Positions 49,128 to 58,019 of a stretch of 64,000 bases of DNA are shown here, in pieces; within the stretch, counting starts at the first letter, position 1, and every line of letters begins with the position of its first letter. Position numbers and translations under genes: made by a program. The stretch is from positions 32,706 through 96,705 of the forward strand of contig JAEWOS010000014.1 of the NCBI GenBank assembly GCA_023460855.1, written 5' to 3'. Origin of the DNA: Bacteroidota bacterium. Its GTDB lineage: Bacteria > Bacteroidota > Bacteroidia > Flavobacteriales > Weeksellaceae. The notes under the pieces are model-generated. The model was not told the DNA's origin. It did no database searches and worked only from the letters and a program-made list of their open reading frames with translations.

Positions 49128-50483
49128 TTAAGCATTGCTCACTGCAGGAATCGGATCTGCGTAGTTTGCCAGTCCGTAATTCTGTTGTTGAGCAAGCTCA
49201 GGATTTTTCACATGCCATTCGAACTCATCGCGGAAATGGCGTATTGCCGCTGCAACAGGCCATGCTGCCGCATCTCCGAGCGGACAAATGGTATTTCCTT
49301 CTATTTTTCTCTGTATGTCCCAAAGAAGATCTATATCTTCCATTGTTCCATATCCCTGATCAATTTTTTTCAGAATCTTGTACATCCACGGTGTTCCTTC
49401 ACGACAAGGTGTACACTGTCCGCAACTTTCGTGGGCGTAAAATCTGGACAGCGACATCGTATGTTCCACAATGCACTGATCTTCATCCAGAACTTCAAAA
49501 CCACCTGACCCCATCATCGTTCCGGTAGCAAAACCTCCGTCTGCAAGTGATTCGTAATTCATTAGACGCGGCTCGCCACTGATGGTTTTTAAAAGCAGAT
49601 TTGCAGGTACAATCGGAACAGAAGCTCCACCCGGAATGCAGGCTTTCAGTTTCTTTCCATTCGGAATTCCACCGCAATATTCATCAGAATAGATGAATTC
49701 TTCGACGGTGATCGTCATGTCTATTTCATAAACGCCCGGTTTATTGATGTTTCCGCAGGCAGAAATCAGTTTTGTTCCGGTTGATTTTCCTACACCAATT
49801 TTGGCATATTCTGCACCTGTAATGTCGATAATTGGTACCACCGCAGCGATGGTTTCTACGTTGTTTACCACAGTCGGTCTTTCCCAAAGCCCTTTTACAG
49901 CCGGAAACGGCGGCTTCAGTCTCGGGTTTCCTCTTTTTCCTTCCAGAGATTCGAGGAGGGCAGTTTCTTCACCACAGATATAAGCTCCGGCACCTCGCTG
50001 TACATAGATTTCGAGATCGAAGCCGGTTCCTAAGATGTTTTTTCCCAGAAAACCTGCGTTTTTAGCTTCCTCGATTGCTTCTTCCAGGATATCAGGAATC
50101 CAGGAATATTCACCACGGATGTAGATGTAAGAAACGTTGGCTCCAAGTGCGAATGAAGAGATGAGCATACCTTCAATAAGCAGATGCGGAAGAAATTCCA
50201 TCAGATATCTGTCCTTGAAAGTTCCCGGCTCAGATTCATCGGCATTTACCACCAAATGTCTCGGAACTCCTTCAGGCTTAGCTAGAAAGCTCCACTTTAA
50301 TCCTGTAGGGAAACCGGCACCTCCACGTCCGCGAAGTCCGGAAGCTTTTACTTCTTCTAGAATTTCGTCAGTGGTCATTTTCAGGGCTTTTTCAGCTGCT
50401 TCGTAACCTCCCTGTTTACGGTAGGTATCGAAGTATCTGATTCCCTCAATATGTGCGTCTTTAAGTAAAAGTTTTTTACTCAT
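49128..50483 (-). CDS. nuoF: NADH-quinone oxidoreductase subunit F
   Basis: A 451-residue subunit that binds NADH, FMN and cluster N3. Landmarks are LRGRGGAGFPTGLKWSFLAK (NADH), AYICGEETALLESLEGKRGN (FMN) and ESCGQCTPCREGTPW with a distant Cys in NTICPLGDAAAWPV for the 4Fe-4S cluster. It is 15 bases after nuoE; a 94-base gap precedes nuoG. Confidence 0.97.
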   Translation of the reverse strand: MSKKLLLKDAHIEGIRYFDTYRKQGGYEAAEKALKMTTDEILEEVKASGLRGRGGAGFPTGLKWSFLAKPEGVPRHLVVNADESEPGTFKDRYLMEFLPHLLIEGMLISSFALGANVSYIYIRGEYSWIPDILEEAIEEAKNAGFLGKNILGTGFDLEIYVQRGAGAYICGEETALLESLEGKRGNPRLKPPFPAVKGLWERPTVVNNVETIAAVVPIIDITGAEYAKIGVGKSTGTKLISACGNINKPGVYEIDMTITVEEFIYSDEYCGGIPNGKKLKACIPGGASVPIVPANLLLKTISGEPRLMNYESLADGGFATGTMMGSGGFEVLDEDQCIVEHTMSLSRFYAHESCGQCTPCREGTPWMYKILKKIDQGYGTMEDIDLLWDIQRKIEGNTICPLGDAAAWPVAAAIRHFRDEFEWHVKNPELAQQQNYGLANYADPIPAVSNA

Positions 50484-50498
50484 TATCTAATTATACAA

Positions 50499-51008
50499 TT
50501 AATCCAAAGCAACGGCTCCCTGTCTGCAAAGCTCCAGGATTTCGTCCACTTTTTCGATTGTTAAGTTCTCGTGATAAAATTTTCCGAGCTGCAGCATCGG
50601 CGCATATCCGCAAGCACCCAGACATTCTGCAGGTTTCAGCGTAAACATTCCGTCCGGAGTAGTTTCGCCGTCTTTAATATTCAGGGTTGTGCGGATGTGG
50701 TTCAGAATTTTTTCGGATCCTCTTGTCATACAGGGACCGGTTCTGCAAACTTCCAGAACATATTTACCGACAGGCTGCAAATTGAACATCGTGTAGAAGG
50801 TAGCCACTTCATATACTTCGATAGGCTTGATGCTCAGTATTTCTGCAACATAATCCATCACAGGAACATCGAGCCATCCTCCAAATTCCTTTTGTGCAAC
50901 GTGCAGTACAGGAATTAAGGCAGATTTTTGTCGGCCTTCCGGATAGCGGTTCATAATTTTATGTACCTGCTCTAAAGTTTCCGGTTTAAAAGCAATTGCT
51001 TCGCTCAT
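50499..51008 (-). CDS. nuoE: NADH-quinone oxidoreductase subunit E
   Basis: A 169-residue thioredoxin-like subunit carrying the 2Fe-2S cluster N1a. The four ligands are visible in VCRTGPCMTRGSE (two cysteines) and AECLGACGYAPM (two cysteines). The N-terminal helical region is typical (KIMNRYPEGRQKSALIPVLH). It lies 21 bases after nuoD. Confidence 0.97.
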   Translation of the reverse strand: MSEAIAFKPETLEQVHKIMNRYPEGRQKSALIPVLHVAQKEFGGWLDVPVMDYVAEILSIKPIEVYEVATFYTMFNLQPVGKYVLEVCRTGPCMTRGSEKILNHIRTTLNIKDGETTPDGMFTLKPAECLGACGYAPMLQLGKFYHENLTIEKVDEILELCRQGAVALD

Positions 51009-51029
51009 CTTAATTCAATTCAAAATATT

Positions 51030-52253
51030 TTATGCGTCCAGTTCGCCTGCGATTACATTCATGGAGCACATCGTTACGATTGCGTCGGATATCACAGAAC
51101 CTTTAATCATTTCCGGATATGCCTGATAATATATAAAGCACGGTCTTCTGAAGTGGAGCCTGTACGGACTTCTTCCGCCGTCGCTCACGAGATAGAACCC
51201 GAGTTCGCCGTTTCCGCCTTCCACAGCGTGATATACTTCACCTTTAGGAACTTCCGTTTCTCCCATTACAATTTTGAAATGGTAAATCAGTGCTTCCATC
51301 TTGTTGTAAACGTCTGCTTTTTCCGGCAGGTAAAATTCCGGAACATCCGCATGGAACGGCCCGTCCGGTAAATTTTTGTAAGCCTGCTCAATAATCTTCA
51401 GGCTTTCCCACACTTCCTGCTGTCTCACCATAAAACGGTCGTACGTATCGCCGTTCGTTCCGACAGGAATGATAAAATCAAAATCCTGATAGGAACTGTA
51501 AGGATCAATAACTCTCACGTCATAATCGACACCGGCAGCTCTCAGATTTGGACCTGTAAAACTGTAATTCAGTGCACGTTCTGCAGAAATTGGTCCTGCA
51601 CCAATGGTACGGTCCATGAAGATTCTGTTTCTTTCATTCAGCGTACAGAATTCACTCCAGATTTTAGGGAATTTCTTCAGCCAGGTCTGCAGCATTTCAT
51701 GGAATTTCGGTGTGAAATCTCTTTCAAAGCCACCGATTCGTCCCATATTGGTTGTCATCCTGGCGCCGCAAATCTGCTCGTATAGTTCGTAGATTTTTTC
51801 TCTTTCCTGAAAAAGGTAGGTAAGACCGGTAATTGCACCCGCATCCATCGCGGTTACACCGTTACAGATCATATGGTCGCCAATTCTTGCAAGTTCCATC
51901 ATGATCACGCGCATATAATCTACACGTTTCGGAACTTCACACCCGATGAGTTTTTCTACCGTCATGTGCCATCCGATATTGTTGATCGGTGCGGAACAGT
52001 AGTTCATACGGTCGGTAAGCGTAGTAATCTGGGCAAAATTTCTGCGTTCGCAGATTTTTTCATACGCTCTGTGGATATAGCCAATCGTCTGCTCGCTGTG
52101 CAGAATTCTTTCGCCGTCCATAGTAAGTACGTTCTGAAAAATACCGTGGGTTGCGGGATGCGTTGGTCCAAGGTTCAGTGTGTACAGTTGTCCGTCGATC
52201 TGTTCGCTCGCGTCGTACTGGTTAAGTATATTAGATAATGCGTTGTCTTTCAT
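51030..52253 (-). CDS. nuoD: NADH-quinone oxidoreductase subunit D
   Basis: A 407-residue 49-kDa-type subunit that forms the quinone site with NuoB. The hallmark NLGPTHPATHGIFQNVLTMD, EKICERRNFAQITTLTDRMN and DYDVRVIDPYSSYQDFDFII regions are intact. A TTG 33 bases upstream extends the frame, but ATG at 52253 is preferred. It is the fourth gene of the operon. Confidence 0.97.
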   Translation of the reverse strand: MKDNALSNILNQYDASEQIDGQLYTLNLGPTHPATHGIFQNVLTMDGERILHSEQTIGYIHRAYEKICERRNFAQITTLTDRMNYCSAPINNIGWHMTVEKLIGCEVPKRVDYMRVIMMELARIGDHMICNGVTAMDAGAITGLTYLFQEREKIYELYEQICGARMTTNMGRIGGFERDFTPKFHEMLQTWLKKFPKIWSEFCTLNERNRIFMDRTIGAGPISAERALNYSFTGPNLRAAGVDYDVRVIDPYSSYQDFDFIIPVGTNGDTYDRFMVRQQEVWESLKIIEQAYKNLPDGPFHADVPEFYLPEKADVYNKMEALIYHFKIVMGETEVPKGEVYHAVEGGNGELGFYLVSDGGRSPYRLHFRRPCFIYYQAYPEMIKGSVISDAIVTMCSMNVIAGELDA

Positions 52254-52295
52254 AGTTGTTGGCTTTAGGATTTTATCCTTCGGCAATCACTTCAT

Positions 52296-52790
52296 TTATC
52301 TTCCGAACATTTTATCGTCCTTGTCGGTTCTTGTGCCGTCTTCAAGTCGGTATTCTTTAAGAAGCGGGTGATATCCAAGATCTTCCATATTCAGAATTAC
52401 GCGCAGATCGGGGTGACCGGCGAACCTGATTCCGAAAAAATCAAAGGCTTCACGTTCCATCCAGTTTGCTCCGGCATAAAGATCGGTAAGCGTTTCAAAT
52501 TCAGCACTTTCGCGCGGAGCATATGCTTTGATACGCATCCGGTAATTATTCGGCATATTGTGCAGAAAATAAATCATGCCCAACTCGTTTTCTTTATCTT
52601 CAGGATGATGAATTCCACACATGGAGGTGAGGAAATTCAGTTCAAGAGAAGAATCGCGGAGATGATGGATGATTTTCTTGACATCAGATTTTTTCACTAC
52701 AACATTCAGTGTATCATATTCAACACTGCTGCTGATCACACTGTCGGGAAATTCCCGGTTTATGGCTTCTAAAACAAATTCGTTCGTCAT
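52296..52790 (-). CDS. nuoC: NADH-quinone oxidoreductase subunit C
   Basis: A 164-residue 30-kDa-type subunit of the peripheral arm. The signature WMEREAFDFFGIRFAGHPDL with RVILNMEDLGYHPLLKEY is conserved. It is separate from nuoD, not fused as in E. coli. Nine bases separate it from nuoB. Confidence 0.96.
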   Translation of the reverse strand: MTNEFVLEAINREFPDSVISSSVEYDTLNVVVKKSDVKKIIHHLRDSSLELNFLTSMCGIHHPEDKENELGMIYFLHNMPNNYRMRIKAYAPRESAEFETLTDLYAGANWMEREAFDFFGIRFAGHPDLRVILNMEDLGYHPLLKEYRLEDGTRTDKDDKMFGR

Positions 52791-52799
52791 TCTGATTCC

Positions 52800-53357
52800 T
52801 TAACTGATCCCATAGCTTTCCAGCAGTGCGCGGTATTCCGGCATATCGCGTCTGCGGATGCTCTCGTTTTCTACCAATGTCTGAAGCTGCATAACACCTT
52901 CAATAATCTGCTCCGGTCTTGGCGGACAGCCGGGAACGTATACATCCACCGGAATTACTTTATCGATACCCTGCAATACAGAATACGTGTCAAAAATTCC
53001 ACCGCTGCAGGCACATGCTCCAACAGAGATTACCCAGCGCGGTTCAGCCATCTGCGTATAAACCTGCTGCAGGATTGGGGCAAGTTTCTTAGAAATCGTT
53101 CCGCAAACCATCAGCATATCAGCCTGTCTTGGGGAAAATGAATTTCGCTCCATTCCGAATCTCGATGCGTCGTAAGTAGGATTCAGTACCGCCATAAATT
53201 CAATACCGCAGCACGAAGTTGCAAACGGCAGTGGCCACAGCGAATATTTCCGCGCCATACCGATTACGGAGCTTAGTTTGGTAGCAAAAAATCCTTCTCC
53301 CTCATAACCTTCCGGTGCGGGAGCGTCCATTCTTACTACTGGTTTATTATCTGACAT
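52800..53357 (-). CDS. nuoB: NADH-quinone oxidoreductase subunit B
   Basis: A 185-residue subunit carrying cluster N2, the electron donor to quinone. The ligands are visible in FATSCCGIEFMA (two adjacent cysteines), VGACACSGGIF and YVPGCPPRPEQI. The N-terminus has about 25 variable residues rich in Pro and Glu. It is 38 bases after nuoA. Confidence 0.97.
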   Translation of the reverse strand: MSDNKPVVRMDAPAPEGYEGEGFFATKLSSVIGMARKYSLWPLPFATSCCGIEFMAVLNPTYDASRFGMERNSFSPRQADMLMVCGTISKKLAPILQQVYTQMAEPRWVISVGACACSGGIFDTYSVLQGIDKVIPVDVYVPGCPPRPEQIIEGVMQLQTLVENESIRRRDMPEYRALLESYGIS

Positions 53358-53395
53358 AATTTTTTACAAAAAATAATTAAGAAAAGATCGTGAGA

Positions 53396-53767
53396 TTAGC
53401 GGTCCCAGTCGAGCGCACCACGTTTCCAGACATAGAAAAAAGCCATGAAGAAAACAGCAATAAAGGTGAGCACTGCATAAAATCCTTCCACGCCGAATTC
53501 TCTGAAATTCACCGCATAAGGATAAAAGAACACAATCTCGATATCAAAAAGTACAAAGAGAACTGCCGTAAGAAAATACTTTACCGAAAAAGGGCTTCTG
53601 GCATTACCTTCCACCACATAACCGCACTCAAAACTTTCATTTTTGCGTACAGATTCTTTTCTCTGTTTAGGCCCTAAAAAATGCGTTCCAAGAATACTCA
53701 GTGCCACAAAGGCAATGCTCACTCCAAACTGCATTAAAATCGGGATATAGTTTTCTGGCAAATTCAT
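53396..53767 (-). CDS. nuoA: NADH-quinone oxidoreductase subunit A
   Basis: A 123-residue membrane subunit with three helices, first gene of the nuo operon. The loop KNESFECGYVVEGNARSPFS with the quinone-site Cys (FECG) and KYFLTAVLFVLFDIEIVFFY with its acidic residues are conserved. A -7 promoter box lies 22 bases upstream of its ATG. Confidence 0.96.
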   Translation of the reverse strand: MNLPENYIPILMQFGVSIAFVALSILGTHFLGPKQRKESVRKNESFECGYVVEGNARSPFSVKYFLTAVLFVLFDIEIVFFYPYAVNFREFGVEGFYAVLTFIAVFFMAFFYVWKRGALDWDR

Positions 53768-53789
53768 CTCTGCATAATTTACTAATTCG

Positions 53790-53797
53790 CAAATTTA
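53790..53797 (-). promoter_or_regulatory. nuo operon -7 promoter element
   Basis: On the minus strand TAAATTTG, an exact TAnnTTTG, 22 bases before the nuoA ATG. No convincing -33 TTTG. Confidence 0.5.
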
Positions 53798-53887
53798 ATG
53801 ATTTAATGCTGAATTTCGAAATTTCCGAACAGAAAAAATGCGCAGTCAGGGGCATTACTTCCGGTAAATGAAAATGATAGAAAAATT

Positions 53888-54076
53888 CTATTTTTTGGAT
53901 GTTTTCCTGATTTTCTGCAGCGCGACATAGGCGAGATACCCCATATACAGAAAGATAAAACTGCCGAACAGAATATTGATAATGGTGTTCATCCTTTCGT
54001 CTTCCACAGCGAAAAACTGGTTGTAAGCGATAAACAGGGCAATGATTACGATGTAGATGTACAGTTGTGTTTTCAT
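53888..54076 (-). CDS. small two-helix membrane protein
   Basis: A 62-residue protein with two hydrophobic helices (about 5-20 and 32-52) and a basic end QKIRKTSKK. Its ATG overlaps the stop of the GreA-like gene by one base, so the two are translationally coupled. I do not recognise the family. It could be an unrelated passenger of the GreA-like gene or its membrane partner; the sequence does not decide. Confidence 0.65.
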   Translation of the reverse strand: MKTQLYIYIVIIALFIAYNQFFAVEDERMNTIINILFGSFIFLYMGYLAYVALQKIRKTSKK

Positions 54077-54525
54077 CAGAAAATCTCTTCTATTTTTTGG
54101 TGGATGTTGTTCAGCGTAAATTCGTCACCCGGCCTTTTTCCTTCCATGATTTTTGCCATAGGGCTTTCGGCAGAGATTGCATAAAACCTGTCGCCGTTGA
54201 AAAATAATTCTCCGAGACCTACCGAAATATAAAACCGGGCTTTGTTGGTAAGCACTACCGATCCGAGTTGTGCGGTTTCATTTGGCCGGGCAAGAACTTT
54301 CAGCATGCCTTTTTTCATCTGCAGAAGGCTGTGTTTCTGTTTGTCGAGATGGTAAATTTCTTCCTGCATTTCTTCGCGGAAAGAATCGTATTTGGGTGTT
54401 TTTTTTAAATCGCGGCTTGCATCGAGTGTAAACTCGCGGTAGAAATCCAGCGTTTTTAATTTGCCGTTAATCAGGTCGTTGATGTAGTTTCGCAACTCCG
54501 TTTTACAATACGTTTTCCTCTGCAT
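54076..54525 (-). CDS. GreA/GreB-like protein
   Basis: A 149-residue protein. The N-terminal 80 residues are helical and charged, as in the coiled coil of transcript-cleavage factors (for example REEMQEEIYHLDKQKHSLLQ). The C-terminal part has LGSVVLTNKARFYISVGLGE and the GreA-type end AISAESPMAKIMEGKRPGDE followed by F. True GreA has two acidic residues at the coiled-coil tip; their equivalents here are unclear. It may bind RNA polymerase in the secondary channel, but cleavage activity is not assured. Confidence 0.65.
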   Translation of the reverse strand: MQRKTYCKTELRNYINDLINGKLKTLDFYREFTLDASRDLKKTPKYDSFREEMQEEIYHLDKQKHSLLQMKKGMLKVLARPNETAQLGSVVLTNKARFYISVGLGELFFNGDRFYAISAESPMAKIMEGKRPGDEFTLNNIHQKIEEIF

Positions 54526-54607
54526 AATCCCTGTTTTTCCGAAACAAGATAAAAATATTTTTTTAATTGATTCGGGTGCACAAAAGAGGAGGCGGTCAGT
54601 TCAGTTT

Positions 54608-55123
54608 TTATACTGCGATGTTTCCTATATAGAAAAAACCGAAGCATTTCTCATGTTCTTCCAGGCGCAGAAAATCGCCCATGTAATCTTTAAGCGAAGG
54701 TGTGCTCCAGTAACACCCGATTTCATGCGCAGTAGCAGTGAGATACATATTCTGCACAGCCATCGAAGTTGCCGCAATTTCTTCCCATTCCGGAACGAGG
54801 CCCGAAAACCTCACGCAAACTGCAACAACCGTATCCGCAACTGCTACCTTAGTGGTAATGGATGCATGTTTTTTCTTCAGAAACACTTCAGGATTTGTCG
54901 TGTTTTTGTATACGTCCGCAAGTTTTTTACCGAAATTTTCTTTCTCAGTTTCTTTAAACGCAATGAATTTCCAGGGTCTGGTTTTTTTGTGATTGGGTGC
55001 GAAGTTGGCTGAATTCAGGATTTCTTCAACAATTTCGTCCGGTACTTTTGCGCCGGTGTAGTTCTTTGGGAAAATACTCCGTCTGCTCTCGATGATATCT
55101 TTTAAAACAGCTGCTTTATTCAT
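54608..55123 (-). CDS. nitroreductase family protein
   Basis: A 171-residue flavoprotein of the short YdjA-like nitroreductase group. FMN-contact residues are visible in ESRRSIFPKNYTGAKV, NSANFAPNHKKTRPWKFIAF and MAVQNMYLTATAHEIGCYWS. These enzymes reduce nitro or quinone compounds with NAD(P)H; the natural substrate is unknown. A promoter box lies four bases before the ATG, predicting a leaderless mRNA. Confidence 0.87.
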   Translation of the reverse strand: MNKAAVLKDIIESRRSIFPKNYTGAKVPDEIVEEILNSANFAPNHKKTRPWKFIAFKETEKENFGKKLADVYKNTTNPEVFLKKKHASITTKVAVADTVVAVCVRFSGLVPEWEEIAATSMAVQNMYLTATAHEIGCYWSTPSLKDYMGDFLRLEEHEKCFGFFYIGNIAV

Positions 55124-55127
55124 GCCG

Positions 55128-55135
55128 CAAAATTA
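55128..55135 (-). promoter_or_regulatory. -7 promoter element four bases before the nitroreductase ATG
   Basis: On the minus strand TAATTTTG, an exact TAnnTTTG, then CGGC and the ATG at 55123. Confidence 0.5.
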
Positions 55136-55194
55136 GGCCATTTATTTATTCCGTTTTTTGCGCAAGGTTTAAATAAGAAAGAACAGCCTAATGC

Positions 55195-55719
55195 CTAATT
55201 ATTTTCAGCCAGTTCTTTTAGTTTGGCAAGTCCTTCTCCGTATGATTTTCCCATCCAGTGATTCATGAGCGGTTTCATCAGATTCATGGGTCTTTCCAGG
55301 TCAGATTCCAGCGTCCACGTTACTTTAGTCTCATGGTCTTGTGGAGAAAGAATGATTTCGGAATGCGAAGTGTCCTCGAACGGACGTTTAAATTCCATTC
55401 TTGTTTTCTGTTTCTGATTAGGAACCAGTTCAACAATTTCCTGGCAACCTGCGCCTGCATCGTCGTCCACGCTGTCCCAACAATAACGGTCCCCAATTTT
55501 TCCCTGCACTCCGTAATAATCTACCTTCATGTCCGGATTGAGTTTCAGCCATGGATTCCACTCGTTGAAAGCCCGGGTTGAACTGATGTGGGAATATACT
55601 TTTTCTGCAGGAGCATTTATGACGATTGATTTTTCGTAATGGTATTTTTCGCTGACAACAAAAATGGCGATGAGCAGCGCAGCAATCAGCGCAAGCAGGA
55701 CGTACAGCAGTTTTTTCAT
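55195..55719 (-). CDS. SRPBCC family protein with N-terminal membrane anchor
   Basis: A 174-residue protein. A single hydrophobic N-terminal helix (KKLLYVLLALIAALLIAIFV) precedes a START/Bet v 1-like ligand-binding domain with SIVINAPAEKVYSHISSTRA, FNEWNPWLKLNPDMKVDYYG and TWTLESDLERPMNLMKPLMN motifs. It resembles polyketide-cyclase/AHA1-like proteins of this fold that bind a hydrophobic ligand. The anchored domain would face the periplasm or cytoplasm; the ligand is unknown. ATG at 55719 is chosen over an upstream one at 55761. Confidence 0.8.
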   Translation of the reverse strand: MKKLLYVLLALIAALLIAIFVVSEKYHYEKSIVINAPAEKVYSHISSTRAFNEWNPWLKLNPDMKVDYYGVQGKIGDRYCWDSVDDDAGAGCQEIVELVPNQKQKTRMEFKRPFEDTSHSEIILSPQDHETKVTWTLESDLERPMNLMKPLMNHWMGKSYGEGLAKLKELAENN

Positions 55720-55913
55720 AGTTTTAATTTTTTTAAATAGCAAACCCGGAAGGCCTGTCATCTCTGCCGCAAAAATATCAATTTTCAGATTGCATTACGA
55801 AGTTTTTTCGAACTTCGAGTAAAGGATCCGATAAATATCAGGACATTGAACTTTCACAATTTTTGTAAATTTCCACATTCTATTATTCATTTAGTAATCA
55901 AAATATTATTCTG

Positions 55914-57953
55914 ATGCCCAATATACTTACCGAAAAATTTGATACGCCTTTTCAGACGCCGCCTTTCGAGCGGATTAAAAACGAAGATTTCCTTCCGGCA
56001 TTCCGCGAACTCATTAAATCTGCAGAAGCAGAAATCGAAGCAATCAGCAACAATGCAGAAGCACCGACATTTGCCAATACGATTGAAACGATGGCGTTTT
56101 CAGGAGAAAAGCTCGACATAGTTTCAAATATATTCTTCAACCTGAACTCCGCAGAAACCAGTGACGAAATTCAGAAAATTGCGCAGGAAGTTTCCCCGCT
56201 TTTAACTGAATTTTCTTCGAAGATATCACAGAACGAACCGCTTTTTAAAAGAATAAAGAAGGTTTACGAAGACCGCCCGAACTTTGATCTGAATGAAGAG
56301 CAGGAAATGCTGCTGACCGAAACTTATAAAGGTTTTGTACGCAGTGGAGCACTGCTGAATGAAACGGACAAAAAAACGCTCGAGAAAATAAACATGGAAC
56401 TGTCGGTAAAATCGCTTCAGTTCGGCCAGAATGTTCTCGCTTCCACAAATGCTTATTTCAAACATGTAAAGGATGAAAACGAACTTGCAGGAATTCCGGA
56501 TTCCGTTCTGGAACAGTATGCAACAGATGCTAAAGAACGGGATCTCGATGGTTATGTCATTACACTGCAATATCCGAGTTATCTTCCGGCGATGACTTAT
56601 GCCGAAAACAGGGAACTGCGCAGAGAACTGGCTTTAGCAAACGGCAGAAAATCATTTGACGGCAGCGAACTCGACAACCAGAATCTCATAAAGGAAATCG
56701 TGACGCTTCGCCAGCAGAAAGCGAAACTGCTTGGTTATGAAAATTTTGCAGATTTCGTGCTGGAAGAAAGGATGGCGCAGTCGCCGGGAAAAGTGCAGGA
56801 TTTCCTGGACGAATTATTGGATAAGGCAACTCCTTATGCCAAAAAAGAGATTGATGAACTGCGAGCGCTTGCAAAAGCAGACGGAATTGAAGAGATGCAA
56901 AGCTGGGATCACAGCTTTTATGCGGAGAAACTCCGGAAACAGAAATTCGACCTCAATGATGAAGAACTGAAACCCTATTTCCAGTTAGAAAAAGTGCAGG
57001 ATGCGGTTTTCGGACTTGCTAAAAGACTTTTCGGCCTGACCTTCGAGGAAAGAAATGATATCCCAAAATATCATCCGGATGTGAAGACTTACGAAATTTT
57101 TGAAGCTGAAAACGGCAATGATTCAAACGAAAAAAAACAGAAGGCAATACTTTTTGTGGATTATCATCCCAGAAAAGGGAAGAGGGCAGGAGCGTGGATG
57201 ACGAGCTTTAAAAGCCAGTATAAAAAAGACGGCGAAAATTCGCGGCCCCACATTTCTGTAGTCTGCAATTTTTCCAAGCCAACTTCCGACACGCCGAGTA
57301 TGCTTACTTTTCAGGAAGTAACAACGCTGTTCCACGAATTTGGTCATGCGCTGCACGGCGTTCTCGCCGATACGCAATATCCTAATCTTTCAGGCACTTC
57401 GGTGAAATGGGATTTTGTGGAACTTCCGTCTCAGTTTCTGGAAAATTACTGTTATGAACCGGAGTTTCTTCAGTCTTTTGCACGCCATTACGAGACCGGT
57501 GAGGTTTTGCCCGAGGATAAAATCAGGAAAATTGCAGATTCCAAGAATTTTATGGAAGGATACCCGACTTTACGCCAGCTCGGCTTCGGAAAACTGGACA
57601 TGGCTTACCATACGAAATCTGATAAAGTTGCAGATGTAAAAACCTTTGAAACGGAAGAAACCAAAGCGACCAATCTGTATCCCGCCAATCCGGAAACAGC
57701 ACTGAGTCCGAGTTTCTCGCATATTTTTCAGGGCGGTTATTCCGCGGGTTATTATTCCTATAAATGGGCAGAAGTGCTTGATGCAGATGCGTTTCAGTAT
57801 TTTAAGGATAACGGAATATTTAATCAGGAAATTGCTGCCAAATATAAAAAGCTTCTTTCCGCAGGAGGAACCCAGGATCCGATGAAACTGTACAAAGAAT
57901 TCCGGGGCAGCGAACCTAAGGTGGAGAATCTGCTGAAGCGGGCTTTCGGCTAG
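55914..57953 (+). CDS. M3 family metallopeptidase (oligopeptidase A/Dcp type)
   Basis: A 679-residue zinc oligopeptidase of the thimet family that degrades short peptides in the cytoplasm. The catalytic motif HEFGHALHG begins at H474 (E475, H478), and the third zinc ligand is the Glu in the downstream helix (WDFVELPSQFLENY). The substrate-binding loop SHIFQGGYSAGYYSYKWAEV is also present near the end. There is no signal peptide. The length agrees with E. coli oligopeptidase A (680). Confidence 0.95.
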   Translation: MPNILTEKFDTPFQTPPFERIKNEDFLPAFRELIKSAEAEIEAISNNAEAPTFANTIETMAFSGEKLDIVSNIFFNLNSAETSDEIQKIAQEVSPLLTEFSSKISQNEPLFKRIKKVYEDRPNFDLNEEQEMLLTETYKGFVRSGALLNETDKKTLEKINMELSVKSLQFGQNVLASTNAYFKHVKDENELAGIPDSVLEQYATDAKERDLDGYVITLQYPSYLPAMTYAENRELRRELALANGRKSFDGSELDNQNLIKEIVTLRQQKAKLLGYENFADFVLEERMAQSPGKVQDFLDELLDKATPYAKKEIDELRALAKADGIEEMQSWDHSFYAEKLRKQKFDLNDEELKPYFQLEKVQDAVFGLAKRLFGLTFEERNDIPKYHPDVKTYEIFEAENGNDSNEKKQKAILFVDYHPRKGKRAGAWMTSFKSQYKKDGENSRPHISVVCNFSKPTSDTPSMLTFQEVTTLFHEFGHALHGVLADTQYPNLSGTSVKWDFVELPSQFLENYCYEPEFLQSFARHYETGEVLPEDKIRKIADSKNFMEGYPTLRQLGFGKLDMAYHTKSDKVADVKTFETEETKATNLYPANPETALSPSFSHIFQGGYSAGYYSYKWAEVLDADAFQYFKDNGIFNQEIAAKYKKLLSAGGTQDPMKLYKEFRGSEPKVENLLKRAFG

Positions 57954-57973
57954 TACTCTAAGATTTATAAAAG

Positions 57974-58004
57974 AAAATCCCGACACAATCTGTCGGGATT
58001 TTTA
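57974..58004. terminator. bidirectional terminator
   Basis: A 12-bp stem (AAAATCCCGACA with its complement) around a 5-base loop, with A/T runs on both sides, between the convergent M3 peptidase and T9SS genes. Confidence 0.92.
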
Positions 58005-58019
58005 TTAATTCAATGATTG

